The position numbers and the translations under genes are program-made. Positions 11,101-25,224 of a stretch of DNA of 64,000 bases are shown here, piece by piece. Source of the DNA: Sympetrum striolatum. Its lineage: Eukaryota > Arthropoda > Insecta > Odonata > Libellulidae. The DNA lies in contig OX388349.1 of NCBI GenBank assembly GCA_947579665.1, forward strand, positions 76,326,841 to 76,390,840, written 5' to 3'. The number at the start of each line of letters is the position of its first letter. Position 1 is the first letter of the stretch. The notes beneath the pieces were generated by a model. It was given only the letters and a program-made list of their open reading frames with translations. It had not been told where the DNA came from and did no database searches.

Positions 11101-14100
11101 ACCGCTTCTGCCATTTTGTCCGCAAGAATGCGCTTTTCGTGCCTCCGTTTGCTTTTGAACCGCGTAAAAGGCGCGCTACGCAATAAAAAGCTGTTAATGC
11201 TTTCCTGGGAGAAAAAAAACATCTTTTGGACGCGTTAAAACGAGGTTTTCTTCGAAAATCAAAGAGGAAAAAGGAAACAAAGTCGCGGGCATCTAGTGGC
11301 TAATTTCCAAGCCATTATTTAAGAGGCTTTTGAGAAACGACGGGAAGTACTTTGCAGGGAAAAGAGATTAAAGGGAATGTGGAAACAAAGGAAGGATTGA
11401 TGAAAATATGCGACGAAGAGGCTCGGTAAAGGGAATGCAGCGATGTGTGGGATCGAGGAATGAAGAGAGTGGTCTGAAAGACTAGAGGATGGAATATTCA
11501 CAGAAATGCAGATTATAAATACGAGGAATGTTCTAAAAACCAATATCCATATCAGTCTGCGAATCAAATCATTAAAATTGGATCGCTCTTTTGTTATCTG
11601 CTTTTCATAGGTATTTCAGATCTATAAAGGAACTTAAGAAATCCGAACGTAAATGGACGAATTGAATATTTACAGAGGTTTCCCAAGTGAGGACATATTG
11701 CTAACGACTTATGTATCCGACATTCGGAGAAATATCGTATCTTCTGTTGTTTTCATCATTCATGCAAGATTTCTGGGAAAGTACCGAATTGATACTTCAA
11801 ATTAAATGATTCAAAAAATGAAACATTATATAGAAAATAACACATATATGATAAAGGGCCTCAAAAGGAAAAATAAGTTTAAAGGAATAAAAGGCATTCT
11901 GTGAGACCTGATTCAATAAATCTACTCATTCAAAGCAACATTGCTGAAGAATTTAATACTCAGATAGCATCATTTGGACAATGTTTGTGTGATCAGCTGA
12001 AAAATCTCTTTCATTTTCGTTTTTGTTCATCAGGAATTAGGTAAAATAAAAATGTCGTAATTTATGAAGGAGTCTATAGACTGATTTTGTTTGGCTAGAT
12101 TTGTTTTGTTCTAACTACCAACATTTAGGATACGAATTTGAAATTCTCTTGGGTAATTTCCAAGGAAAATTTCCTAATGTAACCTACATGGTTCAATAAA
12201 AATATTGCTCACTAACGAACAATAGTGATTTACGTATTACAAGCGAAAAGAATATAAGTGAAAACATTCTTTCCTCTACAAATAAGTAAAAAACAGAAAA
12301 GAAAACATGAGATACAGAAGCGGTCGTATATAAATGCTAAGAGTAGAAGTGAAAGGGTGCATGGAGAAAACAAGATATTTCGGGAAAGAAAGGAATCAAA
12401 AACTGTAGCCTTCGTCATAAATTATTATTCCGCAAAGTCTACGAGCGAATGGGAGACAATACGCTTTCAGAAAAAAGAAAAGCGGAGTTGTGGGCTAGGA
12501 TATGGAAGTACCCTTTCTAATTCCATTTCACTCGAAAAAAGGAGGCAATGTAAAACAAGGTGACCGGGATGTATTGTGCTGTCAGAAAGGGGAAAGTTGG
12601 TTTTTATTTCTATTTTCCTTCCCTTCTTCAAAAATGAGAGAAAATATGGCATCCCGTGATATTCCCTGGGGTTGCTAATGTAAAGATAATATTCTAACCT
12701 CATTTAACGATGTTTTCTGAAGGAAAATATCGCTATTGGATTTTATGCGAGACCCTGTATTTTACAGTGCAGAAACGTGGAAAAAATGTAGAAGAGTCTC
12801 TTTGTGTAAACAACTGCGACAGAAAACACACATTTAGAAAGGACACGGGCGATATAATTCGCGATGGAATTGTTTTACTAAAATTTATTCGAAGGGAAGA
12901 CCGGAGTTCTTCGTTGCTTGGGATTGTGTGTTTGTGATTAATGCCTTTTGAAGCACCGAGAGAGTCAGCTTCCAAAGGGATGTTGTTTATGACTAAGTTT
13001 TAAAAGGAATTTGAGTTCAGTTGTGCTGTTGGCCTCATCTGCTGCATTTATATATATCAAAGTGGTTATGAGGCGAGATGGTAACAATAATGTATCATAA
13101 TAATTTTTTGTGGTATTTAATGCAAGTTCCGAGGGATAAATTTAAATGAATTCAAGTTGAGTGCGGAAATGAGGTTTGATGATGAGTGAGTTCAGCGGCT
13201 TTTTGTGATATTCTGTCCAATTGATTGACAGCCTATCAAAATATAATCTTAAGTGTAAGGACATGAGGAGTGAATTTTCACATAGCCATCTATTCTAATC
13301 AATTTCATTAATTTATTCTTTGTTTTCGATGGAATTGACCAAATAATTTTTTAACAAAATTATACCGAATCCAAAGAGAGAATTGAAGGATATTGAAGAT
13401 GGGAAATTAAAAGGAGAATACATCTTGGTGGTTAATCGATTTCTTAGAATACGTACATTCGAAGTTTGTTTTGATCCTGATTCTATCTCCTATTAATACT
13501 CTGGGAAACGTATATTCATACATACTTTAAAACTTAGCCTGAAGGAATAATTTCACCTTCACCAGAGCTATGTCACCTCTTTTGTCAATGTAGTTGTTAC
13601 CCTATTTACTTTCATAAATAATTCAGGGGACGTTTTTGAACATTTCCTTCTTTGGTTTTATAAAAGTTTCTCTAGTTTTCATGTCAGCTTTCTTATTTGA
13701 TAAGATTAAGCAATGGAAGGGCCCTATTGTGCCTAAAATTGCTAAATAAAAGGAAAATTATTCAATTTCTTACATATTTTAAAGTTACTCTTTGTTTTAA
13801 TTTATAATGTGATAATTACTACTGAATCAAGAGGTTCATTCAAACAAAACCTCTTCCAAACAGACGCAGTATTTTGACAGAGAATTTCTACTATTTGGAT
13901 AGAGTATATTTGTAAATTAAATTACGTTATTTACGACTTATGAATGCCGAAATTTCATCAGTGGAGCAGAGACGAAGCATAAAAGAAGTGATTCTGAGGA
14001 AGATTTGGGAGGGAGTTCCCCTTTCTTCTGATGAAATTAAGAGCACCAATGCTTCTCACTTTGGCCACACGTCGCACAGATAAGAGTTTCTCTTATTCGA

Positions 14101-15955
14101 TTCCCGTTGTGGAAGAAGTTGATTAGAGTGAGGCCCGTTTAACTTTTATCACTTATCTCACGCGACTGACAAAGTCGACCTCTCCCTAAAAAAAGAAGAT
14201 CCAGTCCCATTCCGACTGAAAAAAGAATCCCTCTTTCTTCTCTTCCTTCTCGAAAAAAACAAATCCTTATCTCTGAGCTCCACTCGAAACGAAAATTGCG
14301 TTTAGGCGAAAAATTCGAGAAAAAAGGCGCGAGTTTTCCAAAATTGCTATTCCGCAATGAGTTTGGGTTTAAAATTTGAACTGTTACAGAGAATTATAGA
14401 AAAATGGTCATCAAAAGAAAATACGATAACCTGCAGTGCGTTCTGGATTGCTTCCACCGATATTTAATCTATTACTTCCGCTCTCAAGATCTGGTGTGAA
14501 ACCGCAGGTGTGCTTTGGGGCGAACGGAACTTCAATTCCAAGCCGTTGTGTGCGATGAAAGATGTGTGCACATTTAACATCTGCAACACTCTCTTTTGCA
14601 TTAAGAAGGCATCGTCTGCCTTTGCGGCTCCTCCATGTTTTCCTATCATTAATATACGTTTAATGTAAACATTAATGATTTCATGAGGAAATAGTTAGTT
14701 TTTGTTTTAAAAAGAGCGTAAGAATGGAATAACATCAAGTCCTTAGCCCAATTCCTATTGAATGTTAGCATACCATTAAAATATCATTTAAAACGTATTT
14801 AAAGATAAAAATAAACACATCCGTTTATTGATTGAGTTCATGTTCTCCTAAATAATAAATTAGTACCGAGGCTTCTACTTCCTGTTATTGAAATGTTTAG
14901 TTACTTTTAATTTTGTTTTGTGCTAAGCTTTCTTGAAGCCAATGGATGATGAATCTCTTGAATACCGACATAGGGATACTACTGTTAAATAAATATCAGT
15001 ATATTAGAAATTTCAACAAAATTCGTTTCAAATGAAAACAGCATCGTCTAAATCCTTAAAATGAAGCTGAAAATGAACCACATGCTCTGTTTGGATTTCG
15101 CTGTAAATAGAATTTCCCAGAAATCAGAAGTGCGGAGGCGATATCCGTTGGAAGCTTATTAAATTCCCTCGGAAGGCATTATGAGTATTAATCTTTACGT
15201 ACTTTCAGAATAGCAAAAATTAGGGAGAAAAAAATTGAATTTTTTATCCTCTACTTCCTGTTCTTTGAAATTGTCTGTTGTCGCAGTTTTTCACTATAAA
15301 GTTTTACGGGTGTTCTGTTGCAGTATGTATATTTTAAAATTTAAGGTGTTTCTTTCCTTTTTGACCATAAAATATATATCTACTTTTATCATACATTATG
15401 TTCTTGATTGCAATGTTTAATCTAACTCCAATTAAAATTTTATCAGTGTGCAATTTATCAAGAGTAATTCCAGTTTTTATATCTAAATATAGATTTTAAT
15501 GAAAATATTTATCTACAAAGAGCATGAACGCATGACTTAAGCTCATTTCATTCGTAGAAATGTATTTGATTGATATTTGAAGAGGTGTCGACAGAAACGG
15601 TGGTATGAATCGATTTTCAAAGAATCGTTAGTCAAATTTCCTCCACCAAAGTAATTCCTCTGTCACTCACCTTGCATCAGCGCCAAAATCGCCAGGAAGT
15701 GGCAACCGCTCTTCAACATTTCGCGAAACCTTTTCATTGTTGCCACACCACTATTTTCGTAAAATTTGGAAGTGTCTCTGAGATTTCCTCCTGTTGCTTT
15801 ATAACTCGTTCTCTTCGATTCACTCGTTATGATTTTCCTTTCGCCAACTCCTTCGTCACCTCATCATCCGGTGCCTCGAGCGTCTCCCCGATTTATCTCC
15901 TTCCTCTCTTCAAGGAAGCTGTGGAGAGACAAAGCATGAGGATATAATCTAATTC
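5190..15955. other. Long non-coding AT-rich region
   Basis: No gene, TIR element or tRNA-like sequence could be supported in these 10.8 kb. Open frames are at most about 109 codons and look compositional. Locally less AT-rich patches, for example 9110-9330 and 10980-11330 (many CGC motifs), stand out from the background and may be constrained non-coding DNA. A frame at 14464-14649 (-, 61 codons) has a balanced amino-acid make-up but no recognisable domain and was not called. Confidence 0.45.
7380..7565. repeat. Purine-rich, G-run-rich tract
   Basis: The + strand is almost entirely A and G, and 7405-7440 holds repeated runs of five to eight G separated by one to three bases. Frames on both strands here (Glu/Gly-rich on +, Pro/Ser-rich on -) are compositional artefacts. 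The tract could form quadruplex or triplex structures, which is an inference from sequence only. Confidence 0.7.
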
Positions 15956-15957
15956 AA

Positions 15958-16085
15958 TGGTACAGACGAATACATGATCAGGGCATCAGAGGGTAAGTGC
16001 AATATGGGAATCAATGAAGTACTCGAACCCGCGACCTTGATTTTGGAGAGATACCTCTAAAAAATGTCCACGAAGGCCGGTTAAT
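15958..16085 (-). mobile_element. tRNA-derived SINE fragment
   Basis: On the minus strand the sequence AAGGTCGCGGGTTCGAGT contains a good Pol III B-box (GGTTCGAGT), preceded by a short pyrimidine/purine stem resembling an anticodon arm. It is followed by an AT-rich non-tRNA tail. The tRNA body is too degenerate to be a functional tRNA: there is no acceptor stem and no CCA-proximal pairing. The fit is to a SINE head of tRNA origin, and the limits are approximate. Confidence 0.5.
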
Positions 16086-17984
16086 TTATCTTAAGATATT
16101 TTAATATTTTGGTGCAAAAATATTTTTAACGAACCTTTTAAAGGAAACAACAATAAAAAGCTATCTCAGGGTAATATATTATCAATATTATACTACCTTT
16201 AGGCCATAAGGTTTCCAATAGAAGAAATTAAACTGAAATCAGAAAGATCTTTATAAACGTACAAACATTAGTGTAGTATCCGATGCATGGAATTTCTGCA
16301 GAATTTCTTCACCACTTAAAATCAGTATCCATTGTCTCCTTACGCAAAACAACCCTTGTAAACTGATTTCTTAGCTTAATAAATAGTTCTACCAACTCAT
16401 TTCCAATTAAACCTACGTAACATAGTGATATCTATGTATATAGTATGAAATATTTTTATGAGATTAACATATTTTTGTTAGATCTAATCTTCTTGTTATT
16501 ATCATTTGTTGAAAAATTTAATGCATGTCTTCTAGATATGGTTGCAATAATAAATTAACTATTGCAATCTTAAGAATTTCTTAAATTTAACAAATCTAGC
16601 CGATAAACTGGATTTATAATAGATCGAAATCGTAAACATTGTTTATGAAGACATAAAGAAACTTATTTTGATATTAAATTCTCAGCATCCCTACTTTTAT
16701 GTACAAAATGTTTCAGAGAGTCTTGTTACTGAAGTTTTTTGGATCTAGATGCATCACTCCTCCGCTTCAGATGGAAACTTGCAGTTTCCAACAATGATTA
16801 AGAATGTACACAACTTGTATGTAGCGAATACGTACACTCCACGAGCGAAGTCTCTTTCAACTGTTTGAGTTGTTTGAGAGCGTCCTTTTCCAAGCCACGA
16901 TTTAATTTCTCTGAAGGCGAACATCCTTCTTCCGCACTCTTTTCCGAGATATTCTTGGAGTGAGGAGTAAAATGCCCCAACTTCATCTCTCGGGACTTTC
17001 TCTTGCGTCTATCGGAGTCGAAACTATTCCATCCACTAGAAAGTGCGTTCTTCAGACATTCTGGGATTTTCTTTTCTCTTATTTCATGCAATGTATGGTA
17101 TGATATTTACATTCTGTATTCTCCTATTTATTTAATTCATGCCGTAAGGTTCCATCATAATATTTTCGAAGGGAATCTTACATTTAATACTCTCTGTTGA
17201 CTGCGGGACTGCTTACTAATTACAACATTAAAACAAATTCATTATAAACATTTTGGTTATTTGGATCAATCCTCGGTTACGCGTCCGCTATAATAATATT
17301 CAAGTCGAAAACGGTGATTTTACTGAATTTTCGTCCGGAATTTTTCTTTACTTTAATTTTATCATATTGGATAATATTTTTATTGTCTGTTATATTTTTC
17401 TACTGGGAGAAGGGAGAGTGGATTGCGTACTCATAGGACAGAAAATGTATGCAGTTGCTTTAAGCGATAATAGTTTTTTTTGAATCTAGACAATCAGGAG
17501 TATTGCTGTATTCCGTCTTCTTTCCATGTGATGTGCGTACATTTGAAACAAGTCAGTATCCTAATACTAAGGCAACTTGTTATACGCAATTGCCGCAGAA
17601 TTAGCCTAACCGCTAGGATGCAAAAGGAAATTATTGACAAACCTTTCCAGTTTTTTTTCCAGAAACACTCCTTAATGTTTAATAAAGCATATTATCTATT
17701 ATTTTATTTATGAAATATATTCGTTTTAATTGATCATAATAAAATATATAACGAACAACATGGAAAATCGTATCGGTCGTATCTATGAATTGCTTGTCCA
17801 ATAAATACAAACTGATAATATGAGTACTAACTATGATCTATTGGTTGAACTAGCAATCGTTAACATATAATCTTTGATGAATTTTATCCGTACATTTTCC
17901 GTCACCGCATTATGTAAATGTCAAGGTTTTAGGAATAAATGCGACTCAATAAACAGTTGTATTTTCCTTCACTCTCCTTCACTT

Positions 17985-18345
17985 TTTCGCCTCTTCAGAG
18001 GGTTTATCCACTCATCTTCCATCGAATAAGTTTGTAACTGGCAGTTTTCCCATACTTCTCTAGAATATTGTAAATTAATATTTTCCCCTAACTTTTTCAC
18101 CCTCTCCGAACCCCTTCTCTCGAACTCTTTCAAACCAATTCAATTATTCCAAAGTGCCTCTCTGCGCTTTCTCCCCGAATATTTTTCTACTGAAATTATG
18201 TATCCCAATCCCTGACCTCTGAAGTTCTTTTCTTCGTATTTTTCCCTTCTCTTGTTTTATATTTTTTCCCCGAACAATAACATCTTCTTTTAGTTTCCTC
18301 ACGTCTCGTGGTTGATTGTCCCCAATCCCTTATTCTCCCCTCCAA
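17985..18345. repeat. Polypyrimidine island (+ strand)
   Basis: The + strand is dominated by short TTTC, CTCC and TTCC words without a strict repeat unit. This is low-complexity sequence, not a classical microsatellite. Confidence 0.6.
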
Positions 18346-19354
18346 AATGGCCTCTCGAAAGAAAATCATGCGCGATTTTCAATTGAATCCCATTTTCTCT
18401 TCTCCTTTCAGCACAAACGATATCAACTTACCATAAAACATGCTCCATTAAATGAAAAAAATAAATATTCTTTTCAGTAGACTGTTCAGCAATGCAGGAA
18501 TTTTAATACGCATTTATAATACTTTCAATGAATGGAATAAACATCATACAGCAGCCAAAAATGATTAACAATTTCTTTTTATTAAAAGGAAGATTGTAGA
18601 CGTTTAGAGAATATAATTTCTTTTCATTTTGCTTTAATTCTAAGTTGGTTAGTCTTTTTATTGCGTTTTTAGGTGTAGAATGACTCTAGAGAAAAATGTT
18701 TAAATGAATTCATATTCTTTGTTCCAATGATTTTCCTGTTTTTCTCATTCATTCCACGCTTCTCCTTTTACTCAGCTTACACCCTCTGTCACCACTCTTT
18801 TCATTCCTCACTTTTTCTTTTTCCATTTCACTTCCTCTCGTGTTTCCTCTGGAAACGAATGAGATGGTCGCCTTGACAGATGGAGAATATGGCAGCCAGA
18901 CAGATAAACGGCCCAAGTTGTTTTTCTTATTTTTTTATTTCGCTATCTTCATTGGGACTCTTTCATTCTCATATTCAGCAATAGTTATTGTAGAAATTAT
19001 TTTCGCTTAAAGTTCAATCCCAGTGAATTTTGAATGCATTGCAATGTGAATTAGTTATGCTTTCTTCTCTCTTAGTTGGACATGTAGAGACTACGGGAAA
19101 CTAAAATTGCCTTTTTAAAACGTTAAAATTTCCGATTATTTTATTTCTTTAAAAATCGTATATTTAGCATATTTAGTTGATTTTATCTTGAATTTCTCAA
19201 CTTAATTACATTTCTTCCTCCATTCTTCCTTTTTATATTTGATTTTACTTGTATTAATGTCACAATTTACTGCTACGATTTTCTCGCATCATTGTTTCAC
19301 GTCAAAAATATAGAAATGGACCCCTTTGATGTACAATACATATCTGGTTATCCA

Positions 19355-19690
19355 AATTGTTACACGAATTTACTTATTTCTCTCAGCTTTCATTGATTTC
19401 CGTCATTTTTTTCATTGGTCCATCGACTCATCGTCCAAGTTTGTCATGTGAGCCCCGGTCAATCTGTCATGCAGTCGATTTCTCATCTCTGTTTCCCTCA
19501 TCCTTAATCTTTTCTTCCCTTTTCTTTGCCTCTGTCCTTCTTATCTTCTTTCGCTTTCCTCTCGCACCCCTATGTCAGCCCTGCTCATTCATCTCTCCTT
19601 CTGCCACCATTTATGTGAGCTTCCATTCACGCATTTCCCCTCAGCTCCCTAAGCCTTAAATCCTTCCCATTCTGCCTCCCTTGTTTCAAA
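19355..19690. repeat. Polypyrimidine island (+ strand)
   Basis: Pyrimidine-dominated low-complexity DNA. It hosts a 100-codon open frame (19357-19659) rich in Ser, Phe, Leu and Pro, which I attribute to composition because no motif or start context supports translation. Confidence 0.6.
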
Positions 19691-20794
19691 TCCCTGTCTT
19701 ATGCGCTGCAAGAATTGGAGACATCCGAGAAAAGGGCAGTTTTTATATATTTCTGCGGATGCTTTACTAGTAATTTATAGATCCTGCTGCCTCTCAGATC
19801 TATTTCGATGGCTATTTCTTCTTCTTACCACTCCTCACTAAAAATAATACACAGAAATAACGCAATTTAATATATAATTGCGCTACAGATATTGAATGGA
19901 CAGGCTATCGTAATCTGAAATGCTAGGCGCAGGAATACTACCATGGAAAAAGTCAGGAGAAAAGTGTTCTGTTGATAAATTTGAATGAAAAATTGATGAC
20001 AACTGCTCTCGTAGAAATTATGCAGACCTGTTTCCTATTTTTTGAAAGCATCTTGTGCATTACGTAGAGGTCTGAATAAAGACTAAATGAAAATTGTAAA
20101 CGGTATGAACATCTTTTTCAATAAAATCTCGTTAAAACTACGAAACATCTTTCATTTAACTGTTTTGAGCCCACTTCAGAAGTAGTTTAATTTAATGACT
20201 TGTCAAAAGAGGAGAGTTGATCAGGCTATAGCAGACATCACAAACGATAAGCTATTAGTAAAAATATCTACGTATACTTTCCTCGATTGTATGGAAATTT
20301 ATAGTTATTGTTTAATAATAAAGATATTTTTCATTATCATAAGATACGTATGCCCTCACCTGCCCCCCCCACCGTGAAGGGGGATTCGCTCGTGTTCTTG
20401 TTGGAAAGAAAATATAATGATAGAATTCGTTAAAAGGTAAATGCGAACGAATATCTATTTATGCCCGTGCAGTACTTTTTCGCTTTTTAAATGAGAGATG
20501 GCGCTTATAATGGCGATCACATGGATCTCATATTATCGAGTCATTTCTTTTATTCCTGAGGCTCCTCACGTGGGATGAATTCCTTCATTACATGTTTTGA
20601 AGATAATGGCTATCATAACGATGCCGAATTCTTTTTTGGGAAGAATATAAATATTTAGTCGATAGGACTCTTTCTTTGCTCCGTTCCCTCGAAACATATT
20701 TCCAATTCATTTTAGAGAATGTCTCGTAGTTGGAAACTCAATTATAAATGCCTTATTCAACGAAATACTTTACGTTATCGAGTGTTCTTTGCTC

Positions 20795-21190
20795 TTTTAA
20801 TGTTGAATCTTTCTCGTTTCCTCTTCCCACGTACTCCGCGTCTCGCTGAATTCGGAATCTTAGCCATTTCCTTTTATTTATCTTCCTTCTATATTCCATC
20901 ATCATTGCCCACGCAAAAGAATTCAAACTGTTCTCCGTCATCTTTTCGCCTCCTCCTATTTTTCGCTTCCTTTGGAACACCCTTCAATAGCAGCTCATCC
21001 TTCTTCAGAACTATTCTCTTCTGACCTTTCCCTTTATTTCAATCACTTTTTCGCATCCCTCTCCCACCAATCTTTCCCATCCATTCACTTCCACCCTTCT
21101 CCTCCTCTTAACTGGGCGACTTTTTCATCTCCAGATGCATTTGCTCTTCAACTCATGGATTGTCTGCACTCGTCTCGATCACCCTGAGAG
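20795..21190. repeat. Polypyrimidine island (+ strand)
   Basis: Similar low-complexity pyrimidine-rich sequence. Frames of up to 101 codons on + are Ser/Phe/Leu-rich and overlap a frame on the opposite strand, typical of a compositional artefact. Confidence 0.6.
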
Positions 21191-21589
21191 TATCAATCTA
21201 CAGTCGTTTGTGCTGATTATTTTCTTTTGTTTGTTTGCAATCCATCGCTATGTGCATCCCGGATATTCGTCTGTGTAAATGAATACTTAGTTGTCAAATT
21301 GTTTTCCTAATTTTTTAGGCTTTCATTTCATTACTATCCCAAAATCTCAAGTTTGATATTTTTCCTCACCTTCTCAACCATTTTCCAGTTTAACTTCTTG
21401 TCTCACTTTCATCTTCATCTCAGTAAATTCTATTAAGAAACATTTGAATTCCTTCTTCTGTTTGTTTTTATGTATATCATTTTCAGTGTAATTTTTAAGC
21501 AAATATAATCTTGACTTTATAATAATGTTTCCTTTTATTAAATTATATTTCTAAACTATTGAATATTTATAACAATTTCTGAGAGAAAA

Positions 21590-21960
21590 GTGTCTGCGGA
21601 AGAAATATTTTGCTTAGAGAAAACGTTACGAAGGAGAAGTAGAAGAAAGATAAGAAGGGGAAGTGAGAAGAAAAGGAATGACATAGGGATGGGATTAGGA
21701 GGGGGAGTTAAAGAACAATGGAGGACCTGAAATAGGAGAGGATGGAGTGCAACGGGGGAAATGGCGGCTGTCGAGGGAAGGGTTGGAAGGACAGACGTTC
21801 ATAAAAAATATATGAGAATATTTGAAAAATGTTACGAGTGAATCGTGAAAAACAAGTGAAGATGAAGTGAGTCGGGAGAAGAAGAATGAGCTTTGGAAGG
21901 AAGTAAAAGGATGCACGTGATAAACGGTCGCCGAATAAGAAAGAAATTTAAGCGAAGACA
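21590..21960. repeat. Purine-rich island (+ strand), opposite polarity
   Basis: The + strand is mainly G and A (AGAAG, GGGAAG, AGGAGG words), the complement of the pyrimidine islands around it. Read on the minus strand it looks like the same class of low-complexity sequence, so this island is inverted relative to its neighbours. Confidence 0.6.
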
Positions 21961-22304
21961 AGTCAGTGACTGCTATTCATTCCTGTGAAATTTTGAGTCA
22001 AAAATGTTTCCGGTTAATTCTTTTTTTCTACCTTGGCGAGCAAATTAAAGGTATAAAGAGGATTATCAATTGTTGAACAATATTATGACAAATTTTTCCA
22101 TTCTGAGGAAAAAATCGTTCCTTAATTTTTTTCCCATAACGTTTTCTATTCTGTGCACTTTTGCTACAACATTCTTGATTCTATTCCATTTCTGCTACTG
22201 TTGATCTTCTACTTCGTTTTTCACGTATAAATAACCGAAATTTCTCCAAACCTAATTCCTTTTTGGGGTTTTCAAGAAGCACAGTAAAAACGAACAGAAT
22301 AAAT

Positions 22305-22372
22305 GTCTGACTGGACTTAGACTATATTCCGGATCCTCCACCTTCCGGGTGGATGCTCTACGAAGCACAGCA
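22305..22372 (-). mobile_element. tRNA-derived SINE head fragment
   Basis: The minus strand reads AGAGCATCCACCCGGAAGGT and then GGAGGATCCGGAATATAGTC. This resembles the anticodon stem-loop and the start of the T-arm of a tRNA-like SINE. The same block occurs at 26085-26145 in the same orientation and, more loosely, at 26168-26235. The B-box is mutated and no tRNA ends are present. Confidence 0.5.
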
Positions 22373-23009
22373 ATGTTATATTTACAGTTAAAAAATAACG
22401 AACAGTACCTTCTAAGACAAAAGTTACGAACGCAATGTTGAGAGAGAAATATCCGCCAAATCATTTTATTAATATTGGAATAAATTTCGTAAACTTTTTG
22501 ATAAAATTGACTTGATATTAATTAGTATTCTATTCTGCTGATTATTTGTTGGAATACTTAAATTCCACGTGTAGAAAGATAAGAAACTAGAACTAAAATG
22601 TTATCAAAGAGAGGCTTCTCCGAGACCGAGATAACTTCATATGAACATTTCTAGGTATAGTATTCTGGCTACGATAGGAATACAAAGGCAAATTTTCTCC
22701 TTCCTTTCCATTCCTATCATATCTAAATCTTTTAACAGCCGATGTTAGGGAATTTTGATCGTACAACCAGACCTTTGACGGTCGAATTAGAAATATAAAA
22801 CACCAGTATCAAGTGGGGAATTATCTTGATTTAGAGTTGCCGAAGATAATAGAATGCCTGAAAGAAACCCTTGAAGCCCACTCCAAGAGTATCACCTTCA
22901 GAATTCTTATCTGGAAGTCCTTAGAAAAATGTCGTTTCGTAAAGTACAGACGACCATCTCAGAAATGGCATCCATGGGAGGGACGCAAATGTCAGAGAAG
23001 AAATATTAA

Positions 23010-23480
23010 ATGAAAAGGGAGGAATATGAAAGAAGTAGCGCAGAGACTGTCAGCGACACTCTCTACCAGAAAACAAACACGGCATAATCTTCCCTCTCAT
23101 TCGTTGAAAGAATGGATCAGGAAATCCTTCATGAGGGATCCTGCTTGAAGGAGTCCCCATAGGAACCAGAGGCCTTCAGCAGAGCGCAGATGCTGCGGAG
23201 GATCACTGTCGTCAGAGATTGAAGAGAGCGGAATTACAAGGAGTCCGCCTCGGAGAAAGAAAAGGGAAGAAGACGGAGAAAGGAAGAGTGCAATCTCTAT
23301 GAAAAGTGTCAAAATTCGGGGAAAATAATAATATGTAAAGAGAGAGATGAGTTAAAAAAGGAGGAGAACGCAATCACGAAAGGAGAAGTGAAGGTAGCAA
23401 TAAGAACAGATGATGGGGAAAAGAGATAGGAAAGGCTTTCAAATGAGAAAGCGGAGGAAATATGAGAAGGTCGAAGTAAA
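23010..23480. repeat. Purine-rich island (+ strand)
   Basis: GA-rich low-complexity sequence (GAGGAG, AAGGAG, GAGAAA words). Minus-strand frames of 71 to 109 codons in and beside it are Ser/Phe-rich and are read as artefacts. Confidence 0.6.
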
Positions 23481-25224
23481 TGAAAATGTTCTGAAGATTG
23501 GAGTTGGATAAAAGTTAACTCGGACCAAAACGTTACCCATGTTTTGGTCTCTGGAGTTGATGGAAAACATACAAAATGAAGGAAGGGAAAGATTGAGGGA
23601 GGTTGCTTCCAAAATATGGAAGATAGTAATTGTGCCATGCTGTTTGTATATTGGAAATATTATTTTTATCATTTTATGTTTATCATATGTATAGCATCGT
23701 TAGCCGTGAATGTTAGTAATTATAATCACGATTATCTTGTCGAAAATTCATTCTAAAATAAAAAAACGATTAAATTTTGTTGCATAATTTATATCAAGGT
23801 TCTATCTCTCATACGTTATTTAGTTCAAACTTTTTGACTCGCATGTGATTAAAACAAAATTTAACATTTCTTCTAACATTTTTTGACAAATAAACCCAAC
23901 ATTTACCTCTTAGTTACTTCATGAAACTGCTTTTTTGAGTATTACAAATATGAAATATAACAGTATAAATGTTTTAAAAAATTCGTCTATGTACGTTTAC
24001 GATTATTTGTTGCAAGGTTTTCAAATTATGGAAAAATGAACCCAAAATACTGTATTTTTATCTCTTAGATCATTTTTTACACTCTGAGGTGACGTTTAAG
24101 CTGTCAAGGTAACCAGCTAATTTGGATTCGGTCTCTAAGGAGAGATAAATAAACAAATTCAAAATGTATCGGTAAAGAAGGCGGGCGAACGATAAAGAAA
24201 AGAGCTCATATATTGAAATATATGCGAGGAATGGTATAAACGACTCGGAGGCAAACAAAGAAAAAAGCTGAGTTTCTTTTCATCTTTTGTGTTCGTCCTT
24301 TTGCCTTCAAAGACTCATCTTCTCCTATCGCTTGAGTTCCCCTAACTCTTCTTTAACTCCCTTCGCCGAACTTAGGGTTGTTAATTTTCTTCTTCTTCCC
24401 CCCTTCTAATTACTTCCATTCAACCCTTTGATTTCTTTTGTTTGTTGTTCACGTGTACTCACATTTGGACCCAAAATTAGATTTTGAAGATCGCTGTTTC
24501 CAATGTGGCTCTTGCATAGTTACGTTCACTTATTACATTGAATATTTTATATGTCCTTATGTGCCTTATGATTAATATTCTAATATCGATTTCTCAGCCC
24601 AATATCCTCATTACAATTCCCTCTGATTTATATACACACGATAATTTAAAATTCAGTACATTTGAAAGACAACGGCAAGAGCATACTAAAATGTAACATT
24701 CTCAGAGAAAAGTTGTCCTTTAAATTGAAGGATACTGAGAAATATATTTTAAAGTTAGATTTGGAAATCGAAAACTCAATTTAGCGAAGCGCTTACAATA
24801 ATGTTTTTATCTTCTGTTAAATGTCGTATTCTATTAAAATATTGTATTACTTACGACGGGTTTACTCTAAAAAGGGACTGTTTTGTTTCAATTTCGTGTA
24901 CCTAAGACCTTTATGCTTCTAAAAGTATTCTGAAAAATTTTATCGAGCTAAGTTCAGAAAATTTTAATTTTCCTTATATCGTTCAAAAGTTTTTCGTTGA
25001 ACTAGTTATTTGCCAAGTTCTGAACAAAATTATATCAGAGATAGGTTACGTGGAATACTCGCGTCTCATCCAATGACTACTGTGAATCTCATGCTAGCAA
25101 AAATCTTGGTAGCACTTAAAGGATTCTTTTTTATGAATTTGTTATTTAATATGACCTTCGTTATTTAATAATTTAATATAATATTCCTGTCCGTTTTCGT
25201 TAGCCCCTGATCTAGATCCGTTCG

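Larger units (their letters stand above)
16090..22300. other. Non-coding region with polypyrimidine islands
   Basis: No gene could be supported. The stretch alternates AT-rich sequence with islands in which the + strand is mainly T and C (17985-18345, 18715-18850, 19355-19690, 20795-21190) and one island of the opposite polarity (21590-21960). Open frames inside them encode Phe/Ser/Pro/Leu-rich peptides, as expected from pyrimidine-rich codons. Confidence 0.55.
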
